A stretch of 64,000 nt of DNA from Cellulophaga sp. F20128 (GTDB lineage: Bacteria; Bacteroidota; Bacteroidia; Flavobacteriales; Flavobacteriaceae). The DNA lies in assembly GCF_023015805.1 (NCBI RefSeq), contig NZ_JALKBA010000014.1, positions 1 through 64,000 on the forward strand. Reading direction: 5' to 3'. Positions 9,081-18,083 of the stretch are shown here, in pieces. The notes beneath the pieces are model-generated. The model made no database searches, was not told the origin of the DNA, and worked only from the letters and a program-made list of their open reading frames with translations. The translations under genes and the position numbers were made by a program. Every line of letters begins with the position of its first letter. Within the stretch, counting starts at the first letter, position 1.

Positions 9081-10721
9081 ATGAATATCAGAATTACAAA
9101 ATCTGTTTTAGGCTTTACCGCTGCTGCCTTATTTATGGCAGGCTGTGGATCTGCACCCGTATTGGTATCAACTCCTGTTGAAAATATAGATGCTTTACCC
9201 TTAAAAATAACCGATCTTACCGATCAACAAAAAAAGACATGGGGCCATGCTGATCTTGCCTCAGACACCATTCCTGGAATGAGTATAGATAAAGCCTATA
9301 CTGAACTTATTGGCAACAAAAAAGGAAGCACCGTAATTGTTGCGGTAATGGATTCTGGAATGGATTTGAACCATGAGGATTTAAAAAATGTTTTGTGGAC
9401 TAATAAAAAGGAGATTCCAGGAAACAATAAAGATGATGATAAAAACGGATTTGTAGATGATGTTCACGGATATAACTTTCTAGCAGAATCTTATAACGAA
9501 CAATTGGAGTCTGCACGTATCTTGCGATTAGGTCTGGGTGATGCTGCTTTACAAGCTAAAGCACAAGCTAAAATAGATGAAGATTACCCTGCTGCACTTG
9601 CAAACAAACAACAATACGAGCAAATTTTACAAGCTGTAAAAGGTGCGGATGCAGCAATGCAAAAAGAATTAGGGAAAGAAATCTATACTCAGAAAGAGGT
9701 GTCAGCTGTTAAACCTACAGACGAAGCTATGCAACGTAATGTTAGTATACTTCTTCAAATGTTTACCATAAAGGACACTATTGCCGAAGTAATAAAAGAA
9801 TTAAACGGCGGTATAACTCATTTTGCAGATCAAGCAAATTACAACCTCAATAAAGATTTTGATGGTAGAAAGCTTGTAGGTGACAACCCATATGATATTA
9901 CCGATACCAATTACGGTAACGGAAACCCTGTAAATAGAGTAGAAAGTGAAAGTCACGGAACGCACGTAGCGGGGATCATTGCTGCAGAACGCAACAATGG
10001 AAAAGGGGTAAACGGGGTTGCCAACAATGTAGAATTAATGAGTATTAGAGCAGTGCCAAATGGTGATGAGTACGATAAGGATATTGCCTTAGGAATTCGT
10101 TATGCCGTAGACAATGGCGCCAAAGTGATTAATGCAAGTTTTGGAAAGGCCTTTTCTCCAAAAGCAGAATGGGTCTATGAAGCATTAAAGTATGCAGCAG
10201 AAAATGATGTATTATTTATTCATGCTGCTGGAAATGACGGTGCAGATTTGGACGATTATTCAAAAAACCCGAATTACCCAAACGACCAAGTAAACAATGG
10301 TCCTGAATTTGCAGATAACGTAATTACTGTGGGTGCATTGTCTAATAAATATGGTTCTTCTATGCTTGCAAGTTTTTCAAACTACGGAAAAATAAATGTT
10401 GATGTCTTTGCTCCTGGTGATGCTATTTATTCTACCATGCCTGGAAATGAGTATGAATTTCAAGGAGGAACATCAATGGCTGCTCCAGCAGTTGCGGGTG
10501 TTGCTGCATTGATCCGTTCACAATATCCAAAACTTACTGCAGCTCAGGTTAAAGCCATCATCTTGCAATCTGGGATTGCAACAAAGACTAAAGTTGTTAT
10601 AGGTGGTGACCCATCTAAAAGCAATACACTTGCTAACATTTCTAAATCGGGTAAAATGGTGAATGCTTACAACGCACTATTATTAGCCGAAAGTGTTTCT
10701 AAAGGACAAACAAAATTATAA
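9081..10721 (+). CDS. Subtilisin-like serine protease lipoprotein (S8 family)
   Basis: This is a secreted or envelope-anchored S8 peptidase, 546 residues. The signal peptide carries a lipobox, LFMAGC, with Cys at about 22. The catalytic triad is visible: D91 in VMDSGMDLNHED, H292 in ESHGTHVAGI, and S465 in GGTSMAAPAVAG, with the oxyanion Asn in HAAGNDG. The roughly 200-residue gap between Asp and His is far longer than in subtilisin and holds an Ala/Gln/Lys-rich helical insertion. There is no T9SS C-terminal domain, so a lipoprotein route is more likely. The stop is followed five bases later by an M1 peptidase gene, so the two probably form an operon for peptide breakdown outside the inner membrane. 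Confidence 0.93.
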   Translation: MNIRITKSVLGFTAAALFMAGCGSAPVLVSTPVENIDALPLKITDLTDQQKKTWGHADLASDTIPGMSIDKAYTELIGNKKGSTVIVAVMDSGMDLNHEDLKNVLWTNKKEIPGNNKDDDKNGFVDDVHGYNFLAESYNEQLESARILRLGLGDAALQAKAQAKIDEDYPAALANKQQYEQILQAVKGADAAMQKELGKEIYTQKEVSAVKPTDEAMQRNVSILLQMFTIKDTIAEVIKELNGGITHFADQANYNLNKDFDGRKLVGDNPYDITDTNYGNGNPVNRVESESHGTHVAGIIAAERNNGKGVNGVANNVELMSIRAVPNGDEYDKDIALGIRYAVDNGAKVINASFGKAFSPKAEWVYEALKYAAENDVLFIHAAGNDGADLDDYSKNPNYPNDQVNNGPEFADNVITVGALSNKYGSSMLASFSNYGKINVDVFAPGDAIYSTMPGNEYEFQGGTSMAAPAVAGVAALIRSQYPKLTAAQVKAIILQSGIATKTKVVIGGDPSKSNTLANISKSGKMVNAYNALLLAESVSKGQTKL

Positions 10722-10726
10722 TTGAT

Positions 10727-12583
10727 ATGAAAAAATTATTAGGTACCCTCTTAGTAGTGTTTACAACACTATTTTCACCGCTCTCGGCACAAAATACGTC
10801 GTATTGGCAACAACACGTAGATTATACGATGGAGGTGGATATGAACGTGGAAAATTTTAAATACAGCGGGACACAGAAGCTAGTGTACACCAACAATTCT
10901 CCTGATGAATTAGACAGAGTGTATTACCATTTGTACTTTAATGCTTTTCAACCAGGGAGTGAAATGGATGCGCGTTTGCATAGTATTGCTGATCCTGACG
11001 GAAGAATGACTGATAAGGACAAAAACAGTAGAATAGAGAAGTTGACGGAAGATGAAATAGGCTATTTAAAAGTATCCTCTTTAAAGCAAGATGGTAAGAA
11101 TGTAAGCTATAGCCTAGAAGGTACTGTTTTAGTAGTAGCATTGGCTTCACCAATTGCTCCGGGTGCTAAAACTACTTTTGATATGGTTTTTACTGGGCAG
11201 GTACCAGTTCAGGTTCGTAGAGCTGGCCGTAACAGTAAAGAAGGTGTAGCGCTTTCTATGAGCCAATGGTATCCTAAATTAGCGGAATACGATTTTGAAG
11301 GTTGGCATGCAGACCCCTATATCGGAAGAGAATTTCATGGTGTTTGGGGAGATTTTGATGTAAAACTAACCCTAGATAAGGATTATACTGTTGGTGGAAC
11401 TGGTTATTTACAAAACCCGAATGAAATTGGACATGGCTATGAAACTCCGGGAACCAAAGTAAAAAAACAACGTGGAAAAACACTTACTTGGCATTTTAAG
11501 GCGCCTATGGTACATGATTTTATGTGGGCAGCAGATCCCGACTATATCCACGATACACTACAAGTTGAAGATGGACCAATGCTTCACTTTTTATATAAAA
11601 ACAACCCAGAAATCATTGAAAACTGGAAAAATTTACAGCCAAAAACAGCTGAAATGATGCAGTTTTTCAGCAAAAACATTGGTAAATATCCATACGATCA
11701 GTATTCTGTAATCCATGGTGGTGATGGTGGTATGGAGTACGCAATGAGTACCTTAATTACAGGGGAACGTAAATTTGGAAGTCTTGTTGGAGTAACTGCT
11801 CATGAAATGGCCCACTCTTGGTTTCAACACATATTGGCAACCAATGAAGCAAAACATGAGTGGATGGATGAAGGTTTTACTTCTTTTATTTCTGCTTTGT
11901 GTATGAATGAGGTGATGGATCAGAAAAAAGATAACCCGTTTGAAGGTTCTTATGGAGGATACTATTATGTAGTAAAATCTGGTAAAGAGCAGCCGCAAAC
12001 TACACACGCAGATCGTTATGATTCTAATATGCCTTATAGTATTGCGGCCTATAGTAAAGGGGCTGTGTTTTTAGCACAATTAGGGTATGTTATTGGACAA
12101 GAAAATTTAATGAAGACCATTAAAAAGTATTATGCCGATTTTAAATTTAAACACCCAACACCAAACGATATCAAAAGAACTGCAGAAAAGGTATCTGGGA
12201 TGGAGTTAGATTGGTATTTAACCGATTGGACACAAACTACAAATACAATTGATTACGGTATTAAAGATGTAGCTGCAGAAGAGAATAAAACAACAATATC
12301 TTTAGAACGCATCGGTTTAATGCCTATGCCTTTAGATATTTTGGTTGTTTATACAGACGATACCACTGAAACTTTCTATGCCCCTTTACGTATGATGCGT
12401 GGCGAAAAAGAAAATCCTTACCCAAGTTTAAAAAGAACGGTTTTACCAGACTGGCCTTGGGCACATTCTAATTATAGTTTTAGTATTGACAAACCACGAA
12501 GTGAAATTAAAGCGATAGTTATAGATCCTTCTGGTTTAATGGCAGATGTAAACCAAGAAAATAATACCTATCAAGCAGAGTAA
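10727..12583 (+). CDS. M1-family zinc metallopeptidase
   Basis: This is a gluzincin aminopeptidase-like enzyme, 618 residues, with a signal peptide ending PLSAQ. The zinc site is H359-E-M-A-H363, then 18 residues, then E382 (WMDEGF). The upstream substrate-anchoring motif is GGMEYAMS, a variant of the usual GxMEN. An N-terminal beta-domain (residues 25-280) precedes the catalytic domain, and the C-terminal part is short, as in many Bacteroidota M1 proteins. It shares a transcript with the S8 protease, five bases upstream, and ends in a terminator. It probably trims peptides in the periplasm or at the surface. Confidence 0.93.
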   Translation: MKKLLGTLLVVFTTLFSPLSAQNTSYWQQHVDYTMEVDMNVENFKYSGTQKLVYTNNSPDELDRVYYHLYFNAFQPGSEMDARLHSIADPDGRMTDKDKNSRIEKLTEDEIGYLKVSSLKQDGKNVSYSLEGTVLVVALASPIAPGAKTTFDMVFTGQVPVQVRRAGRNSKEGVALSMSQWYPKLAEYDFEGWHADPYIGREFHGVWGDFDVKLTLDKDYTVGGTGYLQNPNEIGHGYETPGTKVKKQRGKTLTWHFKAPMVHDFMWAADPDYIHDTLQVEDGPMLHFLYKNNPEIIENWKNLQPKTAEMMQFFSKNIGKYPYDQYSVIHGGDGGMEYAMSTLITGERKFGSLVGVTAHEMAHSWFQHILATNEAKHEWMDEGFTSFISALCMNEVMDQKKDNPFEGSYGGYYYVVKSGKEQPQTTHADRYDSNMPYSIAAYSKGAVFLAQLGYVIGQENLMKTIKKYYADFKFKHPTPNDIKRTAEKVSGMELDWYLTDWTQTTNTIDYGIKDVAAEENKTTISLERIGLMPMPLDILVVYTDDTTETFYAPLRMMRGEKENPYPSLKRTVLPDWPWAHSNYSFSIDKPRSEIKAIVIDPSGLMADVNQENNTYQAE

Positions 12584-12600
12584 TTTTGCTTTATAGTATG

Positions 12601-12639
12601 AAAATCCGTTTAAGGTTCGCCACCTTAAACGGATTTTTT
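12601..12639 (+). terminator. Terminator of the S8-M1 operon
   Basis: The stem AAAATCCGTTTAAGGT pairs with ACCTTAAACGGATTTT around a short TCGCC loop, and the right arm runs into a T tract. It lies 18 bases after the M1 stop codon. Confidence 0.93.
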
Positions 12640-12823
12640 ATTTTGTCTTTTTCCAAAAATAAAGCGTATTAAAATCTTAGTAGTATCTTTAGCAGCACGT
12701 ATTCCACGCTAACAGTATTTTGGTTGCGTAGAAACTATCAATTCTATTTCCAAACCACTTTAAGTAAGGTTAGAATTGGTATTTTATACCTAATTTTTGT
12801 TTCGTTAAGATCACAGTATACCC

Positions 12824-13216
12824 ATGACCCAATTAAACTTTACCTTTCCTAAAAAAGAAAAGCTAAAAAGTAAAAAATTAATAGAACAGCTTTTTACAGA
12901 AGGCAAGACGGTTACTAATTTTCCTATAAAATTAATATACCTTCCTTGCACCTTAGAAAACACCCCCCTAAAAGTTGGTGTCACGGTAGCCAAACGCAAT
13001 TTTAAAAGTGCGGTAGATCGCAATAGAATAAAACGCCTGTTGAGAGAAGCATATCGAAGCAATAAACACATTGTTTACAACAACATAGAAGGAGATTATG
13101 CGTTACTATTTTTATACATTGGGAAACAAATGCCCGAATCCGAGACCATAGAAAAGTCAACGATAGCAGTACTTACCAAATTACAAAAGAAACTCAGCGA
13201 TGAAAAAAGTTCTTAA
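12824..13216 (+). CDS. rnpA: Ribonuclease P protein component
   Basis: This is the basic protein subunit of RNase P, which matures tRNA 5' ends; 130 residues, near the normal length. It opens with FPKKEKLKSKKLIEQLF (the usual 'RLxxxxxFxxLF' region). The signature K(V)GVTVAKRNFKSAVDRNRIKRLLRE contains the RNR motif. The gene overlaps the following S41 protease gene by 17 bases, so translation is probably coupled. In many bacteria rnpA sits with rpmH and dnaA; neither is present here, as is common in Bacteroidota. Confidence 0.97.
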   Translation: MTQLNFTFPKKEKLKSKKLIEQLFTEGKTVTNFPIKLIYLPCTLENTPLKVGVTVAKRNFKSAVDRNRIKRLLREAYRSNKHIVYNNIEGDYALLFLYIGKQMPESETIEKSTIAVLTKLQKKLSDEKSS

Positions 13217-14828
13217 AAAACATATCATTATCCCCGTTTTAGCGGTCTTTCTACTGGTTGGAGCTAGTAGTTTTAAAAGTGATTTTTTTGAAATAGCAAA
13301 ACAGATAGAAATATTCACTACGCTCTTTAAAGAGTTAAATATGAACTATGTAGACGAAACCAATCCGGGTGAATTAATGGACAATGCCATTAAACACATG
13401 CTCAATGGTTTAGATCCGTACACCACCTTTTTAAACGAACAAGACGTAGAGGCTTTTAAAATTAACAATGCCGGAAAATATTCGGGTATTGGTGCCGTTG
13501 TGCGTACCTACAAAGAAAAAATGCTCATTATAGAGCCTTATAAAGATTCTCCTGCAGATAAAGCGGGACTAAAAGCAGGAGATGAAATAATTAAAATTGG
13601 CGATATCGCGATAGCCGATTTTAAAGAGGATGCAACAGAACTTTTAAAAGGCGCTAGTAACACATCGGTTACTGTAGTCTACAAAAGGCAAAATAATACC
13701 CATACCACCACAATAAACAGAGCAGAAATAGATGTAGATGCGGTGCCATTTTACAAAATGGTAGATGCTAAAACAGGCTATATTGTACTTTCTAAATTTA
13801 ATCAAAAGGCATCTGCACAAACCATAGAAGCCTTAGAAAACCTTAAAAACCAAGGTGCAGAAAAAATTATTCTCGATTTAAGAGGAAACCCCGGTGGCTT
13901 ACTGTCCGAGGCTATAAATGTGACCAATATTTTTGTTCCAAAGGGAGAATTAATTGTAACCACAAAATCGAAGGTTCAGAAGTTTAACCGAACTTATAAA
14001 ACCAAAAACAAACCTATTGATACTGAAATTCCTTTGGTGGTTTTGGTAAACGGAAGCAGTGCCTCTGCAAGTGAAATTGTATCGGGTAGCTTGCAAGATT
14101 TAGATAGAGCAGTGATTATGGGGGCACGTAGTTTTGGGAAAGGACTAGTACAACGACCGTTAAAGCTTACCTATGGCACCCAACTTAAGGTCACTATATC
14201 CAGATATTATACTCCTTCTGGTAGGTGTATTCAATCACTGGACTATTGGCATAGAGACGAGGATGGAAAGGCTATAAAAAATACCACTTTTAACGAATTT
14301 AAAACCAAAAATGGAAGAAAAGTGCAAGATGGGGGCGGTGTATTACCAGAGGTATTAATTAATACCACCAAAACCAATGCCCTAACCAATGCGCTACTCA
14401 CTAACAATGTAATTTTTGACTTTGCAACCAATTACTATTACAACAACAAACTAGCATCTCCATCTAATTTTACGTTTACAGATGCAGATTTTACAGCTTT
14501 TAAAAATCATGTTCAGTCCACTAACTTTTCATTTGAAACCGAAACAGAGAAAGCTCTAACGGCGGCCATTCACAGCAAAGATGCTGTACTCTTTGGTGCT
14601 GAAATAGAAGAAAAGTACAAAAGTTTATTGGTAGACATTAACAAAAGTAAACTGAAGGCCCTAGATACCTATAAGGCAGAAATTGTAAAGAATTTGGAAG
14701 ACGAAATTGTAAAGCGCTATTTTTACCGCGATGGTTTGTATGACTATTACCTCACCCAAGATGATGCCATATTAACAGCAACGGAGTTGTTGAATAATAG
14801 AACAAGCTATGCGGACTATTTGAGGTAG
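13200..14828 (+). CDS. C-terminal processing protease (S41 family)
   Basis: This is a periplasmic CtpA/Prc-like serine protease, 542 residues. A signal or anchor segment (residues 9-22, HIIIPVLAVFLLVGA) is followed by an N-terminal helical region. A PDZ domain lies at about 92-170 (SGIGAVV, SPADKAGLKAGDEIIKI). The S41 catalytic core has DLRGNPGGLLSEA, NGSSASASEIVSGSLQD with the nucleophilic Ser, and GARSFGKGLVQ with the catalytic Lys. A 170-residue helical C-terminal tail follows. It starts inside the end of rnpA, a pairing I recall from other Bacteroidota. It is likely to process or degrade envelope proteins. Confidence 0.94.
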   Translation: MKKVLKKHIIIPVLAVFLLVGASSFKSDFFEIAKQIEIFTTLFKELNMNYVDETNPGELMDNAIKHMLNGLDPYTTFLNEQDVEAFKINNAGKYSGIGAVVRTYKEKMLIIEPYKDSPADKAGLKAGDEIIKIGDIAIADFKEDATELLKGASNTSVTVVYKRQNNTHTTTINRAEIDVDAVPFYKMVDAKTGYIVLSKFNQKASAQTIEALENLKNQGAEKIILDLRGNPGGLLSEAINVTNIFVPKGELIVTTKSKVQKFNRTYKTKNKPIDTEIPLVVLVNGSSASASEIVSGSLQDLDRAVIMGARSFGKGLVQRPLKLTYGTQLKVTISRYYTPSGRCIQSLDYWHRDEDGKAIKNTTFNEFKTKNGRKVQDGGGVLPEVLINTTKTNALTNALLTNNVIFDFATNYYYNNKLASPSNFTFTDADFTAFKNHVQSTNFSFETETEKALTAAIHSKDAVLFGAEIEEKYKSLLVDINKSKLKALDTYKAEIVKNLEDEIVKRYFYRDGLYDYYLTQDDAILTATELLNNRTSYADYLR

Positions 14829-14954
14829 GTCTGCATATCTACCCGTTGTGAATTATTTTCGCAAAATGAAAGTTTTTCAATAAAAAAGCAAAAATTAAAA
14901 TGGCTTTTCTTAATATTGGTTAGGTAGTAGTACAAATAATTAAACAAATTAACT

Positions 14955-15746
14955 ATGAGAAAAGGTCTTTTAATCTTTGTAGCAACAGTCCTTCTCACAT
15001 CTTGTTCTCTAATAAATAACCAGACACCAGAAAAGGTTTTTCAATTTTCCGAAAAAGCGATAGAAGCTTCTATTAACACGTATCCACTAAAGGATTTTTA
15101 TCAAACTTATTTCGACCATAAGGTACCACAAGAATACATTGACAAGTTAAATTCAAACTCAATTATTTGGAGAGGAATGGAACATAATACAGAGTTACGA
15201 GAAGCAAATTTGATACATCAAATTGGTGGAAATTCTGAATATCTTTTAAAATATTGGGTAACATTTAAAGATAGTAGAAAGTTTTCTTATTCTCTTAATG
15301 TATTAGAAAATGAAGGGAAATTGACATTGAAACGGTTTGAACCACTCAATGTAAATATTGCTAGCACGTTTTATTCTCCAGGCAACAAATTTGATATTCC
15401 TAATTTTGATTCCAACAGAACTACAATTTTTTACACTTATATAACAATATTCGTTACGCTCCTTATCATTATTGTAGTCGCAGTATGGAAACGCAAATAC
15501 GTACTATTACTTTCCATTCCTTTGCTTTTTATTTACAAACAAGGGATGTCAGTATACAGTTTTAAAGGCATTGATGTTTTAGCACCCAAAACAAATTTTG
15601 GATTGCCTATGTTCCAAAATATTGACCTTCATTTTACTAGTATTTCACTGACCACAACCGGAGTATATTATGTTTGGGTTATAATTGGACTGTTTATGAT
15701 TTTTTCAATTATAAAAAATAAAAATACGCAGCTTGCCAAAGTATAA
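14955..15746 (+). CDS. Hypothetical lipoprotein with C-terminal membrane segments
   Basis: I do not recognise the family. The 263-residue product starts with a lipoprotein signal, VLLTSC (Cys at about 17). A soluble domain follows to about residue 155 (with NSNSIIWRGMEHNTEL and EYLLKYWVTF segments), then three hydrophobic stretches near 158-177, 180-195 and 235-252. A lipid anchor combined with transmembrane helices suggests an inner-membrane protein whose N-terminal domain faces the periplasm. It has no tight operon partner: 126 bp separate it from the S41 gene and 130 bp from the next gene. The ATG is the first in frame after several stops. Confidence 0.75.
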   Translation: MRKGLLIFVATVLLTSCSLINNQTPEKVFQFSEKAIEASINTYPLKDFYQTYFDHKVPQEYIDKLNSNSIIWRGMEHNTELREANLIHQIGGNSEYLLKYWVTFKDSRKFSYSLNVLENEGKLTLKRFEPLNVNIASTFYSPGNKFDIPNFDSNRTTIFYTYITIFVTLLIIIVVAVWKRKYVLLLSIPLLFIYKQGMSVYSFKGIDVLAPKTNFGLPMFQNIDLHFTSISLTTTGVYYVWVIIGLFMIFSIIKNKNTQLAKV

Positions 15747-15876
15747 AATCAATTGCTAGTTAAATCCTATTTAGAAAAGTATTCGCGCTTTTTCTATCTG
15801 TGATTTATTTGTTAACTTTAGACAATAAACACGCCACTAATCTTATAAAGCAAGACCGGTATTTCAATTAAAATAG

Positions 15877-16503
15877 ATGAAAAAATTACTCTTTCTTTTC
15901 ATTATGGGTACTTTCTCAATTTCGCTTTGTGGCCAATACAAGCAAGCCAGTGGAAAAGAATTGGACACTTTAAAAACCAAACTCGAAACCCTATTTATGC
16001 ATGACCAACTTTTTAGAAGGTTATATCAGGATGCAGAAAAAAAATTTGGTCAAGATTCGGCAGAAATGGAATACTTCTGGAAAGTGGTAGAAGACCAAGA
16101 CAAACGGATTGAAAGCGAATTAATAAAAATCCTTGATAAGTATGGATGGCTCGGTATTAGTGATGTTGGTAGGTTGGCAAATGGCGCCATATGGAGTATA
16201 ATTCAACACAGTTCCCTGAAAACAAAAGAAAAGTATGCTGCTTTAATGAAAGCATCCGTTTTAAAAAAAGAATCGCAACCCCTACAGTACGCGAGATTAA
16301 TTGACAGAATGCTTGTCAATGCTCATAAACCTCAAATCTATGGTTCGCAAACCACCAAAGATAAAAACGAAAATGTTATTTTTTTTGAAATTGAAAAACC
16401 GGAATATGTAGATCTACGAAGAAGGGAAATTGGTCTTGAAGGTATTGAAGGCTTTGCCAAAGAAAAAGGAATTGATTGGACCATTTCGCAAAAGAAAAAA
16501 TAA
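15877..16503 (+). CDS. Secreted DUF6624-like protein
   Basis: This is a 208-residue exported protein of unknown function with a signal peptide (LFLFIMGTFSISLCGQ). The body resembles DUF6624 proteins: a DQxxR element (MHDQLFRRLYQ), a 'DKYGWLGISDVG' segment, 'AIWSIIQHSS' and the C-terminal 'YARLIDRMLVNAHKPQIYGSQ'. The family assignment is from memory of this pattern and needs a profile search. No catalytic residues are established for the family. The 227-bp gap before the sulfatases holds no gene that I can support. Confidence 0.75.
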   Translation: MKKLLFLFIMGTFSISLCGQYKQASGKELDTLKTKLETLFMHDQLFRRLYQDAEKKFGQDSAEMEYFWKVVEDQDKRIESELIKILDKYGWLGISDVGRLANGAIWSIIQHSSLKTKEKYAALMKASVLKKESQPLQYARLIDRMLVNAHKPQIYGSQTTKDKNENVIFFEIEKPEYVDLRRREIGLEGIEGFAKEKGIDWTISQKKK

Positions 16504-16730
16504 AAAGAACATCCTTTTCCTTGAGAAGAAAATGCGCTGTGGCAATTTATTTATTACTCAAAAAATTGCCATAATTTTAACTACAGGTTATCCTCCCTAT
16601 TTCTTTTTAAATCAAATTCAGGATATAAGTAATGAAGATTTTGGTTCTAAATATCACGTTTTCCGTATATTTATTCGCTCCACCTTTATTTCAAGATTTA
16701 CCATATAAAACTGATATAAAATAAACCAGA

Positions 16731-18059
16731 ATGAACCAATTCTTTAAACCCGTTAAACCGGTACTATTAGCCTGTTTTGCACTTGTCTTATTTTTAACGG
16801 CTTGTAACAACCATAAAGAAGAGCGACCTAACATCATCATCTTTTTTACAGATGATCAGGGTTATGCAGATCTAGGAACCTATGGAGCTGAAGGCTTTAC
16901 CACTCCCAACCTAGATACCTTAGCCACTACCGGAATTAAGTTTACCAACTTTTACGTACCAGCAACTGTTTGCACACCCTCTAGAGCTGCCCTATTAACA
17001 GGGAAATACCCTAAACGAACCAATTTACACCAAGCAGTGTTATTCCCTTTTTCAGAAGGTGGATTAGCGCCTGCGGAAGTAACAATGGCAGAAATACTAA
17101 AAGAAAGCGGTTATACCACTTCTTGCATTGGAAAATGGCATTTGGGACACAAAGCTGAGTTCATGCCAAACAATCAAGGATTTGATGAATTCTATGGCGT
17201 TCCCTACTCTAACGATATGGACAACCACTACTATCCGCATAAAGATTTTACCGCACCTCCTTTGCCTCTGTATAGAAATACAACGATAGTAGAAAATGGT
17301 CCTGACCAACGCTATCTGACTAAAAAATATACCGAAGAAGCCATCCGTATAATAAAAGCCAAAGGGGGAAAACCATTTTTTATGTACCTCGCCCATAACA
17401 TGCCCCATGTGCCTTTATATGCCTCTCCAAAATTTAAAGGAAAAAGTGAAAATGGTATTTATGGGGATGTAATTATGGAATTGGATTGGAGTGCAGGGGA
17501 GATTATAAAGGCTTTAAAAGAAGAAGGCCTTTATGACAACACCATTTTTGTATTTACCTCTGATAATGGTCCGCATAAGGGTTCAGCAAAACCTTTACGT
17601 GGAAAAAAGGCAGAAACATGGGAAGGCGGACAACGGGTGCCCGGTATTATTTCTTGGCCAGCAAAAATACCAGCGAATAAAATAGTTGATCAAGTAGTTA
17701 CAACATTGGATTTATACCCAACATTAGCCCATATTGCAACTGCTAAAATTCCAGAAACCAATGTTCAAGATGGTTTAGACATTACCCAGCTTTTACTAAA
17801 CCCTGATAGTACTAATTTACCAGAAAGACCTTTCTATTATTATGCAAGAAATGGGGAATTAGAAGCAGTTAGACTGGGAAAATGGAAGTTACACACTAAA
17901 AAATCAAATGGGTGGAATACAAAAATGGAAGGAGAATTTCAGGTTTCGCTCTATAACTTAGAAACAGATATTGCAGAAAAACTGAATGTTGTTTCGGATT
18001 TTCCCGAAGTTGCTCGTCAATTAAAAAAACTTATGATTACGTTTGATGATTCACTCTAA
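16731..18059 (+). CDS. Formylglycine sulfatase lipoprotein (S1 family), first of a pair
   Basis: This is an exported sulfatase of the alkaline-phosphatase superfamily, 442 residues, with a lipobox LFLTAC. The metal-binding start is IIFFTDDQGYADLG. The modified Cys81 lies in the CxPSR signature (CTPSRAALLTGKYP), which needs conversion to formylglycine. The invariant GKWHLG follows, and TSDNGPHKG supplies further calcium and substrate ligands. The target is a sulfate ester, probably on a glycan; the sugar cannot be told from sequence. It lies 24 bp upstream of a second sulfatase. No maturase and no SusC/SusD pair is present in the window. Confidence 0.94.
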   Translation: MNQFFKPVKPVLLACFALVLFLTACNNHKEERPNIIIFFTDDQGYADLGTYGAEGFTTPNLDTLATTGIKFTNFYVPATVCTPSRAALLTGKYPKRTNLHQAVLFPFSEGGLAPAEVTMAEILKESGYTTSCIGKWHLGHKAEFMPNNQGFDEFYGVPYSNDMDNHYYPHKDFTAPPLPLYRNTTIVENGPDQRYLTKKYTEEAIRIIKAKGGKPFFMYLAHNMPHVPLYASPKFKGKSENGIYGDVIMELDWSAGEIIKALKEEGLYDNTIFVFTSDNGPHKGSAKPLRGKKAETWEGGQRVPGIISWPAKIPANKIVDQVVTTLDLYPTLAHIATAKIPETNVQDGLDITQLLLNPDSTNLPERPFYYYARNGELEAVRLGKWKLHTKKSNGWNTKMEGEFQVSLYNLETDIAEKLNVVSDFPEVARQLKKLMITFDDSL

Positions 18060-18083
18060 TTCTTGTCTTTATCTACGATTCTT

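Noticed and set aside
16430-16708. 92-codon frame overlapping the DUF6624-like gene end
   Set aside because: It lies mainly out of frame within the real gene, then in AT-rich sequence, without recognisable protein features.
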